From Pollutimonas sp. M17 (GTDB lineage: Bacteria; Pseudomonadota; Gammaproteobacteria; Burkholderiales; Burkholderiaceae_B): 64,000 nucleotides of DNA. Shown in pieces: positions 17,264 to 25,376 of the stretch. The stretch covers positions 1,054,001-1,118,000 of the forward strand of contig NZ_CP107548.1 of NCBI RefSeq assembly GCF_025836975.1. Reading direction: 5' to 3'. Numbering within the stretch: the stretch's first letter is position 1; every line of letters starts with the position of its first letter. The position numbers and the translations under genes are program-made. The notes beneath the pieces are model-generated. The model had not been told where the DNA came from and ran no database searches. It worked only from the letters and a program-made list of their open reading frames with translations.

Positions 17264-18253
17264 ATGAACAGCTCCGGCATGACCATTGCCATTCTTGATG
17301 ATTATCAGAAGCTTGTCCCGGAGCTCGAGGCGTTCAAAAGCCTCAGGCAGCGCCTGCCCCATGCCGATATCCGCATCATCGACTCCATGCCGCTTGCGGC
17401 TGCGGATATCCATCGGCTGGCCGATGTGCAGTACCTGGTGCTGACACGGGAGCGCAGCCGCATTACCGCCGGCCTGCTGGACGAACTGCCTTCGCTTCGG
17501 GCCATCGTTCAAACCGGCACGGCGGGGGCGCCGGAGACCTCTCATATAGACCAGGCGGCGTGCGCGGCGCGTGGTATTGCCATCATCGAGGGTGGCGGAA
17601 GCGACGGGCATTCGGCGGCGGAGATCACTTGGGCCCTCATTCTGAATGCCAGGCGCAAGGTGCCCGAATACATGGCCAGCATGGCGCGCGGCGAATGGCA
17701 TAAGACGAATCCGCCGGTCGGCATAGGACAATCGGTGCAAGGCCAGACGCTGGGCATATTGGGCTACGGCCGTATAGGACGCCTGCTTGGGCAGTATGGC
17801 CGGGCTTTCGGCATGGAGATTCTGGTATGGGGCCGGGAGCGCACGCAGGCCGCTGCGCGGGAGACGGGCGTGGAGCTGGCGGAAAGCCGCGAGGCTCTTT
17901 TCAGGCGCAGCGATGTGCTGACGCTGCATATGCGGATGAACGAGTCGTCGCGCCATTCGGTCAAGCGCAGCGATCTGGCGCTCATGAAACCGACCGCGCT
18001 CCTGGTCAACACCAGCCGGCCGGGGCTGATCGAGCCCGGTGCGCTGCGAGACGCCTTGAAGATGGGCAGGCCGGGCGCCGCAGCGCTGGACGTGCATGAC
18101 GACGAGCCCGTTCTTTCACCTGATGCGCTCTATGGCGGCCTGAACGTTACGGCGACGCCTCATATCGGTTTTGTCGAGAAAAGCAGCTACGAGGTCCTGT
18201 TCGGGGCGGCTTTTGAGCGCTTTCTGCAGTTTCTCGAGCAAGACCCGGGATGA
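17264..18253 (+). CDS. D-2-hydroxyacid dehydrogenase family protein
   Basis: The 329-residue protein has the NAD-binding motif [14 protein letters not shown] and the catalytic triad of the family: Arg in NTSRPGLI, Glu in DDEPV, His in TPHIGF. GGAAAGCG precedes the ATG at 17264. It interconverts a 2-oxo acid and a D-2-hydroxy acid; resemblance to phosphoglycerate dehydrogenase is generic. A weak hairpin (CCCGGC / GCCGGG, 18255-18278) follows the stop. Confidence 0.87.
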   Translation: MNSSGMTIAILDDYQKLVPELEAFKSLRQRLPHADIRIIDSMPLAAADIHRLADVQYLVLTRERSRITAGLLDELPSLRAIVQTGTAGAPETSHIDQAACAARGIAIIEGGGSDGHSAAEITWALILNARRKVPEYMASMARGEWHKTNPPVGIGQSVQGQTLGILGYGRIGRLLGQYGRAFGMEILVWGRERTQAAARETGVELAESREALFRRSDVLTLHMRMNESSRHSVKRSDLALMKPTALLVNTSRPGLIEPGALRDALKMGRPGAAALDVHDDEPVLSPDALYGGLNVTATPHIGFVEKSSYEVLFGAAFERFLQFLEQDPG

Positions 18254-18347
18254 TCCCGGCTTGGCGTTGATCGCCGGGCTTTCCTGCTGGTACATTGGCT
18301 ACTGGCCAAGTGGCCGTTACCTGAACAAAAGCCCCGGAGGCCATGCC

Positions 18348-18938
18348 ATGCTGAAAGTCTATGCCATCGATGGGATCACGCCCGTGGTCGATCCGTCGGC
18401 TTACGTGCATCCCAGCGCGGTGTTGATAGGCGATGTCATCGTGGGGCCCGGCGCATATGTGGGACCGCTGGCCAGCTTGCGCGGGGACTTCGGGCGCATC
18501 GTCATGAAGAAAGGATCCAATGTGCAGGATACCTGCGTCGTTCATGGGGTTATCGAGAACGACACGGTGATCGAGGAGGACGGCCATATCGGGCACGGCG
18601 CCGTCCTGCATGGATGCACCATAGGGCGCAATGCGCTGGTCGGGATGAATGCGGTCGTGATGGACCAGGCGGTGATTGGCGAATCCAGCATCGTGGCCGC
18701 CATGGCATTCGTGAAAGTCGGTCTGGTGATTCCCCCTCGGCGCCTTGTCGTGGGGGCGCCGGCGCGTGTGCTGCGCGAGCTGGCCGACGACGAAATCGGG
18801 CACAAGTCATTTGGCACGCGACAGTATCAGCGCCTGACGGCCCGCTGCCTGCAAAGCATGCGGGAAGTCCAGGCCTTGAGCCATGTGGAGGAAAACCGCC
18901 CGAGGCTGACCCGCCGGATGACGGATCCCGACGCCTGA
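18348..18938 (+). CDS. PaaY-like gamma-carbonic-anhydrase-fold protein (hexapeptide repeat)
   Basis: From ATG 18348 the protein has 197 residues; the frame open upstream to 18171 overlaps the previous gene and is not used. Left-handed beta-helix hexapeptides run from residue ~15 to ~140 ([49 protein letters not shown]). Metal-ligand histidines are in VVHG and [11 protein letters not shown]. PaaY/CaiE proteins act as thioesterases clearing dead-end CoA esters in phenylacetate or carnitine metabolism. No other paa genes are nearby. Confidence 0.85.
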   Translation: MLKVYAIDGITPVVDPSAYVHPSAVLIGDVIVGPGAYVGPLASLRGDFGRIVMKKGSNVQDTCVVHGVIENDTVIEEDGHIGHGAVLHGCTIGRNALVGMNAVVMDQAVIGESSIVAAMAFVKVGLVIPPRRLVVGAPARVLRELADDEIGHKSFGTRQYQRLTARCLQSMREVQALSHVEENRPRLTRRMTDPDA

Positions 18939-18964
18939 TCGGCGGGCCGCGCCTTATCCCGGGT

Positions 18965-19906
18965 TCAAGGCTGGATCTTGGGCAATTCGCCGGCCAGCAG
19001 CTCCAGCCCGGCCCGCAGCATCGCATCGTAGCGCTTGCGTTCGGCCGCGATGCTTTCAGGCGTCCAGGTATAGAAGCCTTCGCCGGCCTTCATGCCGGTT
19101 TTTCCCGCATCGGCGCGCTCGGCCAATATGGCGGCGGGCGCAGCGTCATTGCACAGGGTGGGGTACATGCTGCGGGCCGCCGCGCAATGGACATCCAGGC
19201 CGCCGTGGTCGCGCTGGAGCACGGGGCCGGCGGCCAGATAGCGGAAGCCGAAACCGAAACGCACGGCGGCATCGATGTCTTCGGGGCTGGCTATGCCTTG
19301 CTCGATCAATGCATAGGCTTCGCGCGCCAGGGCGTGCTGCAGGCGGTTGGCCAGGAAGCCTGGAACGTCTTTCCTGACCAGGACCGGAACGCTGCCGCAG
19401 CGGCGCATGAAGGCCGCCAGCGATTCGCCCAGGCCCGCCTCGGTATCGGCGCTGAGCACCACTTCGACCAGCGGAACAATGTGCGCGGGCATGAAAAAGT
19501 GCAGGCCCAGCATGCGGTTCCGGGTAGGCAGCCCCTGGGCGATATCGCTGATGGGGTAGCTGGAGCTGTTGCTGCACAGGACGGTATCGGGCGTGGACAG
19601 CTCCACCAGCCTGCCGAACAGTTTCTGCTTCAGGTCCAGTTGTTCGGGTATGCATTCGATGACCAGCCCTGCGGAGGCCCAGTCCGCCTCGTCGAGCGAG
19701 GATACGACGGAGGCGTAGCGGCTGTTTTCGGCGCAATCCAGGTGGGCGAGGCCGGCGTCCATGCGCGCGGCTATCGTCGCATGCCGGGATGCATCGGGCT
19801 CGACGATGGTCGTGCGGCACTGGGCGCGCAGCAGGACCACGGCCACGTCGGCGCCCATGGTGCCGCCGCCGACGACGATGGCATGGGTCTTGGAGGGCGG
19901 GTTCAT
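18965..19906 (-). CDS. 3-hydroxyacyl-CoA dehydrogenase family protein
   Basis: The 313-residue protein has an N-terminal Rossmann motif AIVVGGGTMGADVAVVLLRA, then CIPEQLDLKQKLF, SNSSSYPIS, LGLHFFMPAHIVPLVEVV (catalytic His) and a C-terminal domain with GFLANRLQHALAREAYALI. It resembles 3-hydroxybutyryl-CoA or L-gulonate dehydrogenase-type enzymes, but the single C-terminal domain leaves the substrate open. It overlaps the upstream FMN-dependent oxidase gene by 1 bp, suggesting that a hydroxy acid is processed by the pair. Confidence 0.85.
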   Translation of the reverse strand: MNPPSKTHAIVVGGGTMGADVAVVLLRAQCRTTIVEPDASRHATIAARMDAGLAHLDCAENSRYASVVSSLDEADWASAGLVIECIPEQLDLKQKLFGRLVELSTPDTVLCSNSSSYPISDIAQGLPTRNRMLGLHFFMPAHIVPLVEVVLSADTEAGLGESLAAFMRRCGSVPVLVRKDVPGFLANRLQHALAREAYALIEQGIASPEDIDAAVRFGFGFRYLAAGPVLQRDHGGLDVHCAAARSMYPTLCNDAAPAAILAERADAGKTGMKAGEGFYTWTPESIAAERKRYDAMLRAGLELLAGELPKIQP

Positions 19907-21066
19907 CAGTCGAATATCTCCGGATTCAGCAGGATGGAGCGGTCGATGTTATGGATGTCGGTATGGCCGCAGAAGCCCATGGTGATGTCCAGCTCGTTGG
20001 CGATCATCTGCAGGCAGCGGTAGACGCCCGCTTCGCCCATGGCGCCCAGCGAATACAGGAAGGAGCGGCCTATCATGGTGCCTTTGGCGCCCAGCGCGAT
20101 GGCTTTCAGCACGTCCTGGCCGGAGCGTATTCCGCCATCCATCCAGACTTCGATCTCTTTGCCGACGGCATGCGCAATGCGCGGGACGGCCGAGATGGAG
20201 GACGGCGCGCCGTCCAGCTGGCGGCCGCCGTGGTTGGACACGATGAGGGCGTCGGCGCCCGACTCCACGGCCAGGCGCGCGTCCTGCTCGTCCATGATGC
20301 CTTTGAGGACAAGCTTGCCGCCCCACCTTTCCTTGATCCATTCGATGTCTTTCCAGCTGAGGCGCGGATCGAACTGCTCGGCCGTCCAGGACGACAGCGA
20401 GGAAAGGTCGCTTACGCCTTTGGCATGGCCCACGATGTTGCCGAAGCTGCGGCGCTTGGTGTTCAGCATGCTCAGGCACCAGCGCGGCTTGGTGGCCAGG
20501 TTGATCAGGTTCGCCAGTGTGGGCCTGGGCGGCGTGGACAGCCCGTTCTTGATGTCTTTGTGGCGCTGACCCAGAACCTGCAGGTCCAGGGTCAGCACCA
20601 GCGCCGAGCAGTTGGCCGCCTTGGCGCGGTCGATCAGGCGCTCCATGAAGTCGCGATCGCGCATGACGTACAGCTGGAACCAGAAAGGCTGGCGCGTATG
20701 GGCGGCGATGTCTTCGATGGAGCAGATGCTCATGGTGGACAGGGTGAAAGGAATGCCGAACTTCTCGGCCGCCTTGGCGCCCAGGATCTCGCCGTCGGCG
20801 TGCTGCATGCCGGTCAGGCCGGTGGGCGCGATGGCCACGGGCATGGCGACGTCGATGCCGATCATGGAGGAGCGGTGCGTGCGCTTTTCGATGTCCACCG
20901 CCACGCGCTGGCGAAACTTCAGCCTGTGGAAGTCTTCTTCATTGGCGCGGTAGGTGCCTTCCGTCCAGGAGCCCGAGTCGGCGTAATCGTAGAACATTCT
21001 GGGCACGCGCCGCTGCGCCAACTGGCGAAAATCCTCGACGCAGGTCATTTGGGATGGCGTAGACAA
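19906..21066 (-). CDS. FMN-dependent alpha-hydroxy-acid oxidase/dehydrogenase (LldD-like)
   Basis: The start is read as TTG 21066, 6 nt after AAGGAG, giving 386 residues, the family length; the frame open to 21105 lacks a ribosome site. Motifs are FYDYADSGSWTE, PVAIAPTGLTGM, FWFQLYVMRDRDF, the catalytic SNHGGRQLDGAPSS (His base, Arg) and MDGGIRSGQDVLKAIALGAK for FMN phosphate. It oxidises L-2-hydroxy acids such as lactate, passing electrons to quinone or oxygen. It is followed immediately by the dehydrogenase gene. Confidence 0.9.
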   Translation of the reverse strand: MSTPSQMTCVEDFRQLAQRRVPRMFYDYADSGSWTEGTYRANEEDFHRLKFRQRVAVDIEKRTHRSSMIGIDVAMPVAIAPTGLTGMQHADGEILGAKAAEKFGIPFTLSTMSICSIEDIAAHTRQPFWFQLYVMRDRDFMERLIDRAKAANCSALVLTLDLQVLGQRHKDIKNGLSTPPRPTLANLINLATKPRWCLSMLNTKRRSFGNIVGHAKGVSDLSSLSSWTAEQFDPRLSWKDIEWIKERWGGKLVLKGIMDEQDARLAVESGADALIVSNHGGRQLDGAPSSISAVPRIAHAVGKEIEVWMDGGIRSGQDVLKAIALGAKGTMIGRSFLYSLGAMGEAGVYRCLQMIANELDITMGFCGHTDIHNIDRSILLNPEIFD

Positions 21067-21196
21067 GTCTGGCTCCTTTGTTGGTATGGGTTCGCTTGAG
21101 CGCACTGCTGCATTTTAATGAAAAGTGCGACGAATTCTTGCCGGCGATTTTCGCATGTATCGCCACCGGCGCGCTTGAAGAGGGAGTATCGCGTTT

Positions 21197-22141
21197 TCAT
21201 GCCAGGCGCAGGTGCTCGATGGGGCTGGCATAGACCGCCAGCGCCTGGCCGCCATTCCACCAGATCACCCTGGCGACTCTGGCCAACTGCGCAATATCAA
21301 GGGCCTGGATGGGGTCGCTTTCAATGAAATGAGTATGGCAGCGGGAAAGTATGGCTTCAGCCTTGTGCCGGGCGGTTTCCTGCGGCGCATGCCTGCTTTC
21401 GTCGCGCATGACCAGCGGACCATGGAATCCATGCCGGTCCAGCCAGGCCCGGGTGCGCTCGCGATCCTGCTCCGGCCGTCCGGTGATGATGGCGACGCCG
21501 GCAAGATCCAGCCCTGGCAGGATGTCGGCCGGCAAGAGCAGGTCGCGCTGCGCCAGCGTTTCGTTCAGCGCCTGCGCGTACTGCTGTTCGGGCAGGTCCA
21601 TCAACAGCACGCCGTCCAGGTCGATGGCCCACGAGGCATACTCGTGCTCGGGCCGGCCGGGATTGTTGCCCGTCTGGTCGAAGGCGGGTGTGATGGAGTT
21701 GCGCTCCCATGGAAACCAGGCGCGGAAGCCCGCGGGGATCTTCAGGCCGAAATCGGGCTTGATGCGTGAGTCGGCGTCATAGGCCAGGGTAAACACAGAG
21801 AACTCATAGCCCTGCCCGCCCAGGAACTCGACGCAATCGGACAGGGTGGTGCCGCGTCCCGCTATGTCTTCCACCAGCAATATCCTGGCTCCGGCCGGCG
21901 GCTGGCTGACGGAGAACCACGAGACCAGGCGATTCTTGCGGGAATACGAAAGCGCGTGCAGGGGCAGGCACAAGTGAGTGGATGCCATGACCGCCGGAAC
22001 CAGGCCGCCTCGTGCTATGGCGACCACGGCATCGAAACCCATTTCGTGCCATTGCGGCAAAAATCCCGCAACAACCGATTCGACGCGGGCGTAGTCGTAG
22101 GGAAAGGCGCTGCGGACTGCAGCCGGAGGCGGGACTTGCAT
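21197..22141 (-). CDS. Phosphoribosyltransferase-HAD domain fusion protein
   Basis: From ATG 22141 the protein has 314 residues (the frame is open to 22255). Residues ~1-150 are a type I phosphoribosyltransferase: VVAIARGGLVPAVMAS and the PRPP loop LLVEDIAGRGTTLSD at 88-102. From ~170 a second domain begins with WAIDLDGVLLMD, the DxD motif I of HAD hydrolases, followed by AIITGRPEQDRERTRAWLD (motif II Thr) and SDPIQALDIA near the end. PRTase and HAD on one chain suggest nucleobase or nucleotide handling. The two-domain reading is clear; the reaction is not. Confidence 0.8.
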   Translation of the reverse strand: MQVPPPAAVRSAFPYDYARVESVVAGFLPQWHEMGFDAVVAIARGGLVPAVMASTHLCLPLHALSYSRKNRLVSWFSVSQPPAGARILLVEDIAGRGTTLSDCVEFLGGQGYEFSVFTLAYDADSRIKPDFGLKIPAGFRAWFPWERNSITPAFDQTGNNPGRPEHEYASWAIDLDGVLLMDLPEQQYAQALNETLAQRDLLLPADILPGLDLAGVAIITGRPEQDRERTRAWLDRHGFHGPLVMRDESRHAPQETARHKAEAILSRCHTHFIESDPIQALDIAQLARVARVIWWNGGQALAVYASPIEHLRLA

Positions 22142-22269
22142 GGCGGGATAGCGTAAACCGGTAAGGCGAGGGAGTCGATACGATTTTACGCCGTCGGGCG
22201 ACGAAAAGCCTCTGGCGCACATGGCACGGGGGCGGGCACCAAAGAAGGTGGGCACTGTGTGGTGCGCCG

Positions 22270-22309
22270 AAAAAGAAAAACCGCCTAGGTTGTTGGCCCC
22301 TAGGCGGTT
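22270..22309 (-). terminator. Terminator of tRNA-Arg
   Basis: An 11-bp stem (AACCGCCTAGG / CCTAGGCGGTT) is followed on the minus strand by TTTTCTTTTT, beginning about 28 bp after the tRNA 3' end. Confidence 0.88.
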
Positions 22310-22337
22310 CTAACCAGTTGATAACACTGGGTAATTC

Positions 22338-22414
22338 TGGCGCGGCTGGCAGGATTCGAACCCACGACCCCTTGGTTCGTAGCCAAGTACTCTATCCAAC
22401 TGAGCTACAGCCGC
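22338..22414 (-). tRNA. tRNA-Arg (anticodon ACG)
   Basis: The 77-nt cloverleaf includes CCA. Acceptor arms GCGGCTG / CAGCCGC pair fully. The D-arm is GCTCAGTTGGATAGAGT, the anticodon stem CTTGG / CCAAG encloses loop CTACGAA (anticodon ACG, read as ICG after deamination), and the T-loop is GGGTTCGAATCC. The CCA is genome-encoded and a strong terminator follows. Confidence 0.97.
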
Positions 22415-22465
22415 TGCAAAAGAGGCGTAACTATAACATAGTTTTTTTCGGCTGTCTTGCGGTTG

Positions 22466-23017
22466 CTACTTCTTCGATACATAGCGGTTGCCTTCGATGT
22501 AGAACCGCAAGGGCTTGGCCGCCCATTCTCCGGCATAGTCGACGCCTATCCGGGGGCGGGCCACGATGGTCATGTCTTCTTCTTGAGGGTTCTCGGCAAC
22601 GAAGAAGTCATCACTGCAAAGGTCATGGCCATAGTGGCTGCGATCCACGCCCATGGCCTTGCACAGGCGTCCGGGGCCATTGGTGTTGTCGGAAAGATTG
22701 GCGACGGGCTCCAGGGCGCGCAGCAGCACGGCGGCGCCGGTACCGTCGGCCTCGGTCACGACATTCATGCAATGGTGCATGCCGTAGATAAGATAAATAT
22801 AGGCGTATCCGGGCGGGCCGAACATGACGCGGGTGCGCGGGGTAAGGCCTTTGGACGTATGGGCCGCCAGGTCGTGGGGGCCCAGGTAGGCTTCGACTTC
22901 GACGATCTTGCCGATGCGCTCCGTGCCGCCGCTGCGGTGGACGAGAAGCTTGCCCAGCAAGTCGCGGGCAACGAGCACGGTGTCCCGGTCGTAAAAGTTG
23001 CGGGGTAAAGCTTGCAT
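22466..23017 (-). CDS. 3-methyladenine DNA glycosylase (AAG/MPG family)
   Basis: This 183-residue protein matches the AAG fold. It has the catalytic Glu in IVEVEAYLGPHDLAAH, RTRVMFGPPGYAYIYLIYGM lining the base pocket, and a C-terminal GPGRLCKAMGV. It excises alkylated bases such as 3-methyladenine and hypoxanthine. It lies upstream of tRNA-Arg and divergent from the cold-shock gene, with a 236-bp shared intergenic region. Confidence 0.93.
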   Translation of the reverse strand: MQALPRNFYDRDTVLVARDLLGKLLVHRSGGTERIGKIVEVEAYLGPHDLAAHTSKGLTPRTRVMFGPPGYAYIYLIYGMHHCMNVVTEADGTGAAVLLRALEPVANLSDNTNGPGRLCKAMGVDRSHYGHDLCSDDFFVAENPQEEDMTIVARPRIGVDYAGEWAAKPLRFYIEGNRYVSKK

Positions 23018-23089
23018 GCTGCGATGTGCTGAAAGTTATAACTTGATACCAAAATGCCACAAATCTAGCATTTTTTCCAGAGTTATGTG

Positions 23090-23116
23090 TTGACTTCGAT
23101 TTGGCTTGTCTATAAT
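23090..23116 (+). promoter_or_regulatory. Sigma-70-like promoter of the cold-shock gene with long leader
   Basis: TTGACT (23090) and a perfect TATAAT (23111) are separated by 15 bp. Transcription would start near 23123, giving a ~130-nt 5' leader before the csp ATG, as in other cspA-type genes where the leader acts as a thermosensor. The short spacer is a weakness. Confidence 0.55.
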
Positions 23117-23253
23117 ATTCGACCTAGATTTTCAAGTTCGTTGATGTTAGTACAATCCAGTACCAGTTTACACAGTACTTTTTTGCTCAAATCTCTACAC
23201 CTTGACAATCTTCTATAGGGGGCATCCGCCCATTTATTTTAGGGATTGCAAAA

Positions 23254-23463
23254 ATGCAAACAGAAACTGGTATTGTTAAGTGGTTCAACAACGAAAAAGG
23301 CTTTGGCTTCATCAAGCCTGAGTCGGGCGGCAAGGATTTGTTCGCGCACCACACCGACATCATCGGCACCGGCTTTAAATCGCTCGAAGAAAACCAGCGC
23401 GTTTCCTACGTAGCGGCCGAAGGCCAAAAAGGCCCTCAAGCCAAATCGATCCAAGTTATCTAA
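23254..23463 (+). CDS. Cold-shock protein (CspA family)
   Basis: This 69-residue single cold-shock domain has RNP1 KGFGFIKPE (residues ~16-24) and RNP2 LFAHHTDI, with the lead WFNNEKG. It binds single-stranded RNA/DNA and melts RNA structure. It is monocistronic, bounded by its own promoter and a strong terminator. The His in AHH replaces the Val/Phe of E. coli CspA, as is common in proteobacterial CspD/CspE-like members. Confidence 0.95.
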   Translation: MQTETGIVKWFNNEKGFGFIKPESGGKDLFAHHTDIIGTGFKSLEENQRVSYVAAEGQKGPQAKSIQVI

Positions 23464-23476
23464 TAACTGGCAAGAT

Positions 23477-24598
23477 TCAAAAAACCCACCTTCGCGGTGG
23501 GTTTTTTATTGCCCGGCCTCCAGGCGCCGGGCTGGCCGGGTCGCTCAGGCTTGTGCCAACACATCGTGCAGCCAATGCGGTTTTCTGTTGCTGCGGCAGG
23601 AAAGACGCCTGGATGCTGTTGCGGGCCAGGGTGGCGATTTCCTCGCGGTCCAGGTCCAGGGCCTGTGCGCAGGCAATGTAGTTGTCGGCGATATAGCCTC
23701 CGAAGTAGGCGGGATCGTCGGAATTGACGGTCACCATCAGGCCCTGCCGCAGCAGCCGGCCCAGATTGTGTTGGCGCAGGTCCGGCACCACGCACAGCTT
23801 CAGGTTGGACAGCGGGCACACCGTCAACGGAATGCGGTCGGCATGCAGGCGTTGCATCAGCACGGGGTCTTCTTCGCTGCGCACCCCGTGGTCTATGCGT
23901 TCAACACCCAATATGTCCAGGGCGTCGCGCACATAGGCGGCCGGGCCTTCCTCGCCCGCATGCGCCGTCAGCCGAAAACCCAGTTGCTTGCAGCGCGCAT
24001 AGACGCGAGCGAACTTTGCGGGCGGATTGCCGCGTTCGGCTGAGTCCAGGCCTATGCCTACCCACACGTCCTGGTATTGGTCGCGCAGCGGCAGGGCGGC
24101 GTCCAGCGTGGCCTGCGCGTCGCCCTCACTCAGGTGGCGCAGGAAGCTCAGCAGCATGAAGCCGCTCATTCCCAGCTGGCGGCGTGCATCGCGCAAGGCG
24201 CGCGCAATGCCGGCGAACACGGTTTCCATGGCGATGCCGCGTTCGGTGTGCGTCTGGGGATCGAACATCAGTTCAGCATGCGCCACGCCGTCATGGTGCG
24301 CGCGGCGCAGATAGGCCATGGTCATGTCGTAGAAGTCGCTTTCCTGGATGAGCACGCCGGCGCCTGCATAGTATAGGTCAAGGAAGGATTGCAGATCCGT
24401 GAACTGGTAGGCGCGGCGCAAGTCGTCGACGGAGGCGTAGGGCAGGGCGATGCCGTTGCGCTGGGCCAGGCTGAAAATAAGTTCGGGCTCCAGCGTGCCC
24501 TCGATATGCAGATGCAATTCCGCCTTGGGAAGGCTGCGGATGAAGCCGCTCAGGGATGATGCGGCTGTGGAGGCTGGGGCGTCCATTGCGTCTCTCAT
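23477..24598 (-). CDS. Adenine/adenosine deaminase family protein (adenine deaminase-like)
   Basis: This 373-residue TIM-barrel amidohydrolase has zinc ligands HLHIEGT near residue 30 and SDDPAYFGG, and the catalytic Glu/His in TAHAGEEGP. The LHIEGTLEPELIFSLAQRNG pattern is typical of the adenine deaminase (EC 3.5.4.2) branch rather than classical adenosine deaminase. ATG 24598 overlaps the GntR gene stop by 4 bp; ATG 24586 is an alternative. The last ~20 residues (GRAIKNPPRRWVF) are translated from the csp terminator and may be a nonessential extension. Confidence 0.87.
   Translation of the reverse strand: MRDAMDAPASTAASSLSGFIRSLPKAELHLHIEGTLEPELIFSLAQRNGIALPYASVDDLRRAYQFTDLQSFLDLYYAGAGVLIQESDFYDMTMAYLRRAHHDGVAHAELMFDPQTHTERGIAMETVFAGIARALRDARRQLGMSGFMLLSFLRHLSEGDAQATLDAALPLRDQYQDVWVGIGLDSAERGNPPAKFARVYARCKQLGFRLTAHAGEEGPAAYVRDALDILGVERIDHGVRSEEDPVLMQRLHADRIPLTVCPLSNLKLCVVPDLRQHNLGRLLRQGLMVTVNSDDPAYFGGYIADNYIACAQALDLDREEIATLARNSIQASFLPQQQKTALAARCVGTSLSDPASPAPGGRAIKNPPRRWVF
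23481..23508 (+). terminator. Terminator of the cold-shock gene
   Basis: Stem AAAACCCACC / GGTGGGTTTT (10 bp), loop TTCGC, followed by TTATT. The A-rich left side may let it serve the convergent deaminase gene too, whose stop codon lies at its left edge. Confidence 0.9.
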
Positions 24599-25278
24599 GA
24601 AGAAAATTGTTTGGCCAGAATGTGCTTGAATGCGCTTTCTATATCGCTATGCAAGGCTTCCCGCGCAAGCCGCGCATCCCCCCGTTCCAGCGCGGCGATC
24701 ATGCGGGCGTGGTGTTCCACCGCGATCTTCTTCCGGGTCCGCTCGGATCCCGCCCTCAGGTCGTAATTCAGCACCGGCCCTATTTTAAGCCACAGACTTT
24801 CAATCATCTTGACCAGCATCGGCATGCCGGCGGCGGCGTAAACAAGAAAATGCAATTCCTTGTTGAGCAGCACGACGGCCGCCTTGTTCTCGCCCGCGGC
24901 CTCCATGGCAAGGGAAAGCTGGTCGTTCAGGCGCCGCAGCGCGGCGATCAGTTCGGGCGGCGAGTGCTGCGCCGCCTGCTCCACGGCGTAGCCTTCTATC
25001 TGCAGCCTGATCTGGGTGATTTCCTGGAATTGCCCGGCGCTCATCAACGGCACGCGCACCGATCGGTTGGGGGCGACCTCCAGCGCTTGGTCGGCAACCA
25101 GTTGATAGACCGCTTCGCGTACGGGCATGACGCTGACCCCCAGCGCTTCCGCTGTGGAACGCAGGGACAATTGTTCGCCGGGCAGCAATTGCCCGGTAAG
25201 CAAAAGCTCCTTGATTTGAAACAAAACGTTTGCGCCCAGTGTTTCGCGACGGGGCGCGGGACTAAGAAGGCTAGACAT
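24595..25278 (-). CDS. GntR-family regulator (FCD domain)
   Basis: The 227-residue protein has an N-terminal winged helix (LLPGEQLSLRSTAEALGVSV, MPVREAVYQLVADQALEVAP) and a C-terminal all-helical FCD ligand domain. The EHHARMIAALERGDARLARE motif supplies a metal-binding His. It is encoded upstream of the deaminase with a 4-bp overlap and divergent from an ABC importer. A 12-bp palindrome in the divergent region is its likely operator, so it probably controls both directions. Confidence 0.9.
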   Translation of the reverse strand: MSSLLSPAPRRETLGANVLFQIKELLLTGQLLPGEQLSLRSTAEALGVSVMPVREAVYQLVADQALEVAPNRSVRVPLMSAGQFQEITQIRLQIEGYAVEQAAQHSPPELIAALRRLNDQLSLAMEAAGENKAAVVLLNKELHFLVYAAAGMPMLVKMIESLWLKIGPVLNYDLRAGSERTRKKIAVEHHARMIAALERGDARLAREALHSDIESAFKHILAKQFSS

Positions 25279-25311
25279 GTATCGGCGACTAGGGTAATTG
25301 CTAGGTGTGAT

Positions 25312-25323
25312 CTGTGATCACAG
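25312..25323. promoter_or_regulatory. GntR-type operator palindrome
   Basis: CTGTGATCACAG is a perfect 12-bp palindrome in the gap between the divergent GntR and ABC receptor genes. GntR/FadR-subfamily sites often have this TGTGATCACA character. A TATAAC box lies just downstream at 25332. Confidence 0.6.
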
Positions 25324-25376
25324 TTGGCTAGTATAACGATTAATGATCCCACAGTGTAGAACGACAGGAGACAAGC

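Noticed and set aside
18614-21099. Two long plus-strand frames (469 and 436 codons) opposite the dehydrogenase and FMN oxidase genes
   Set aside because: Gly/Gln/Ala-rich antisense translations without motifs; the minus-strand genes have catalytic motifs and ribosome sites.
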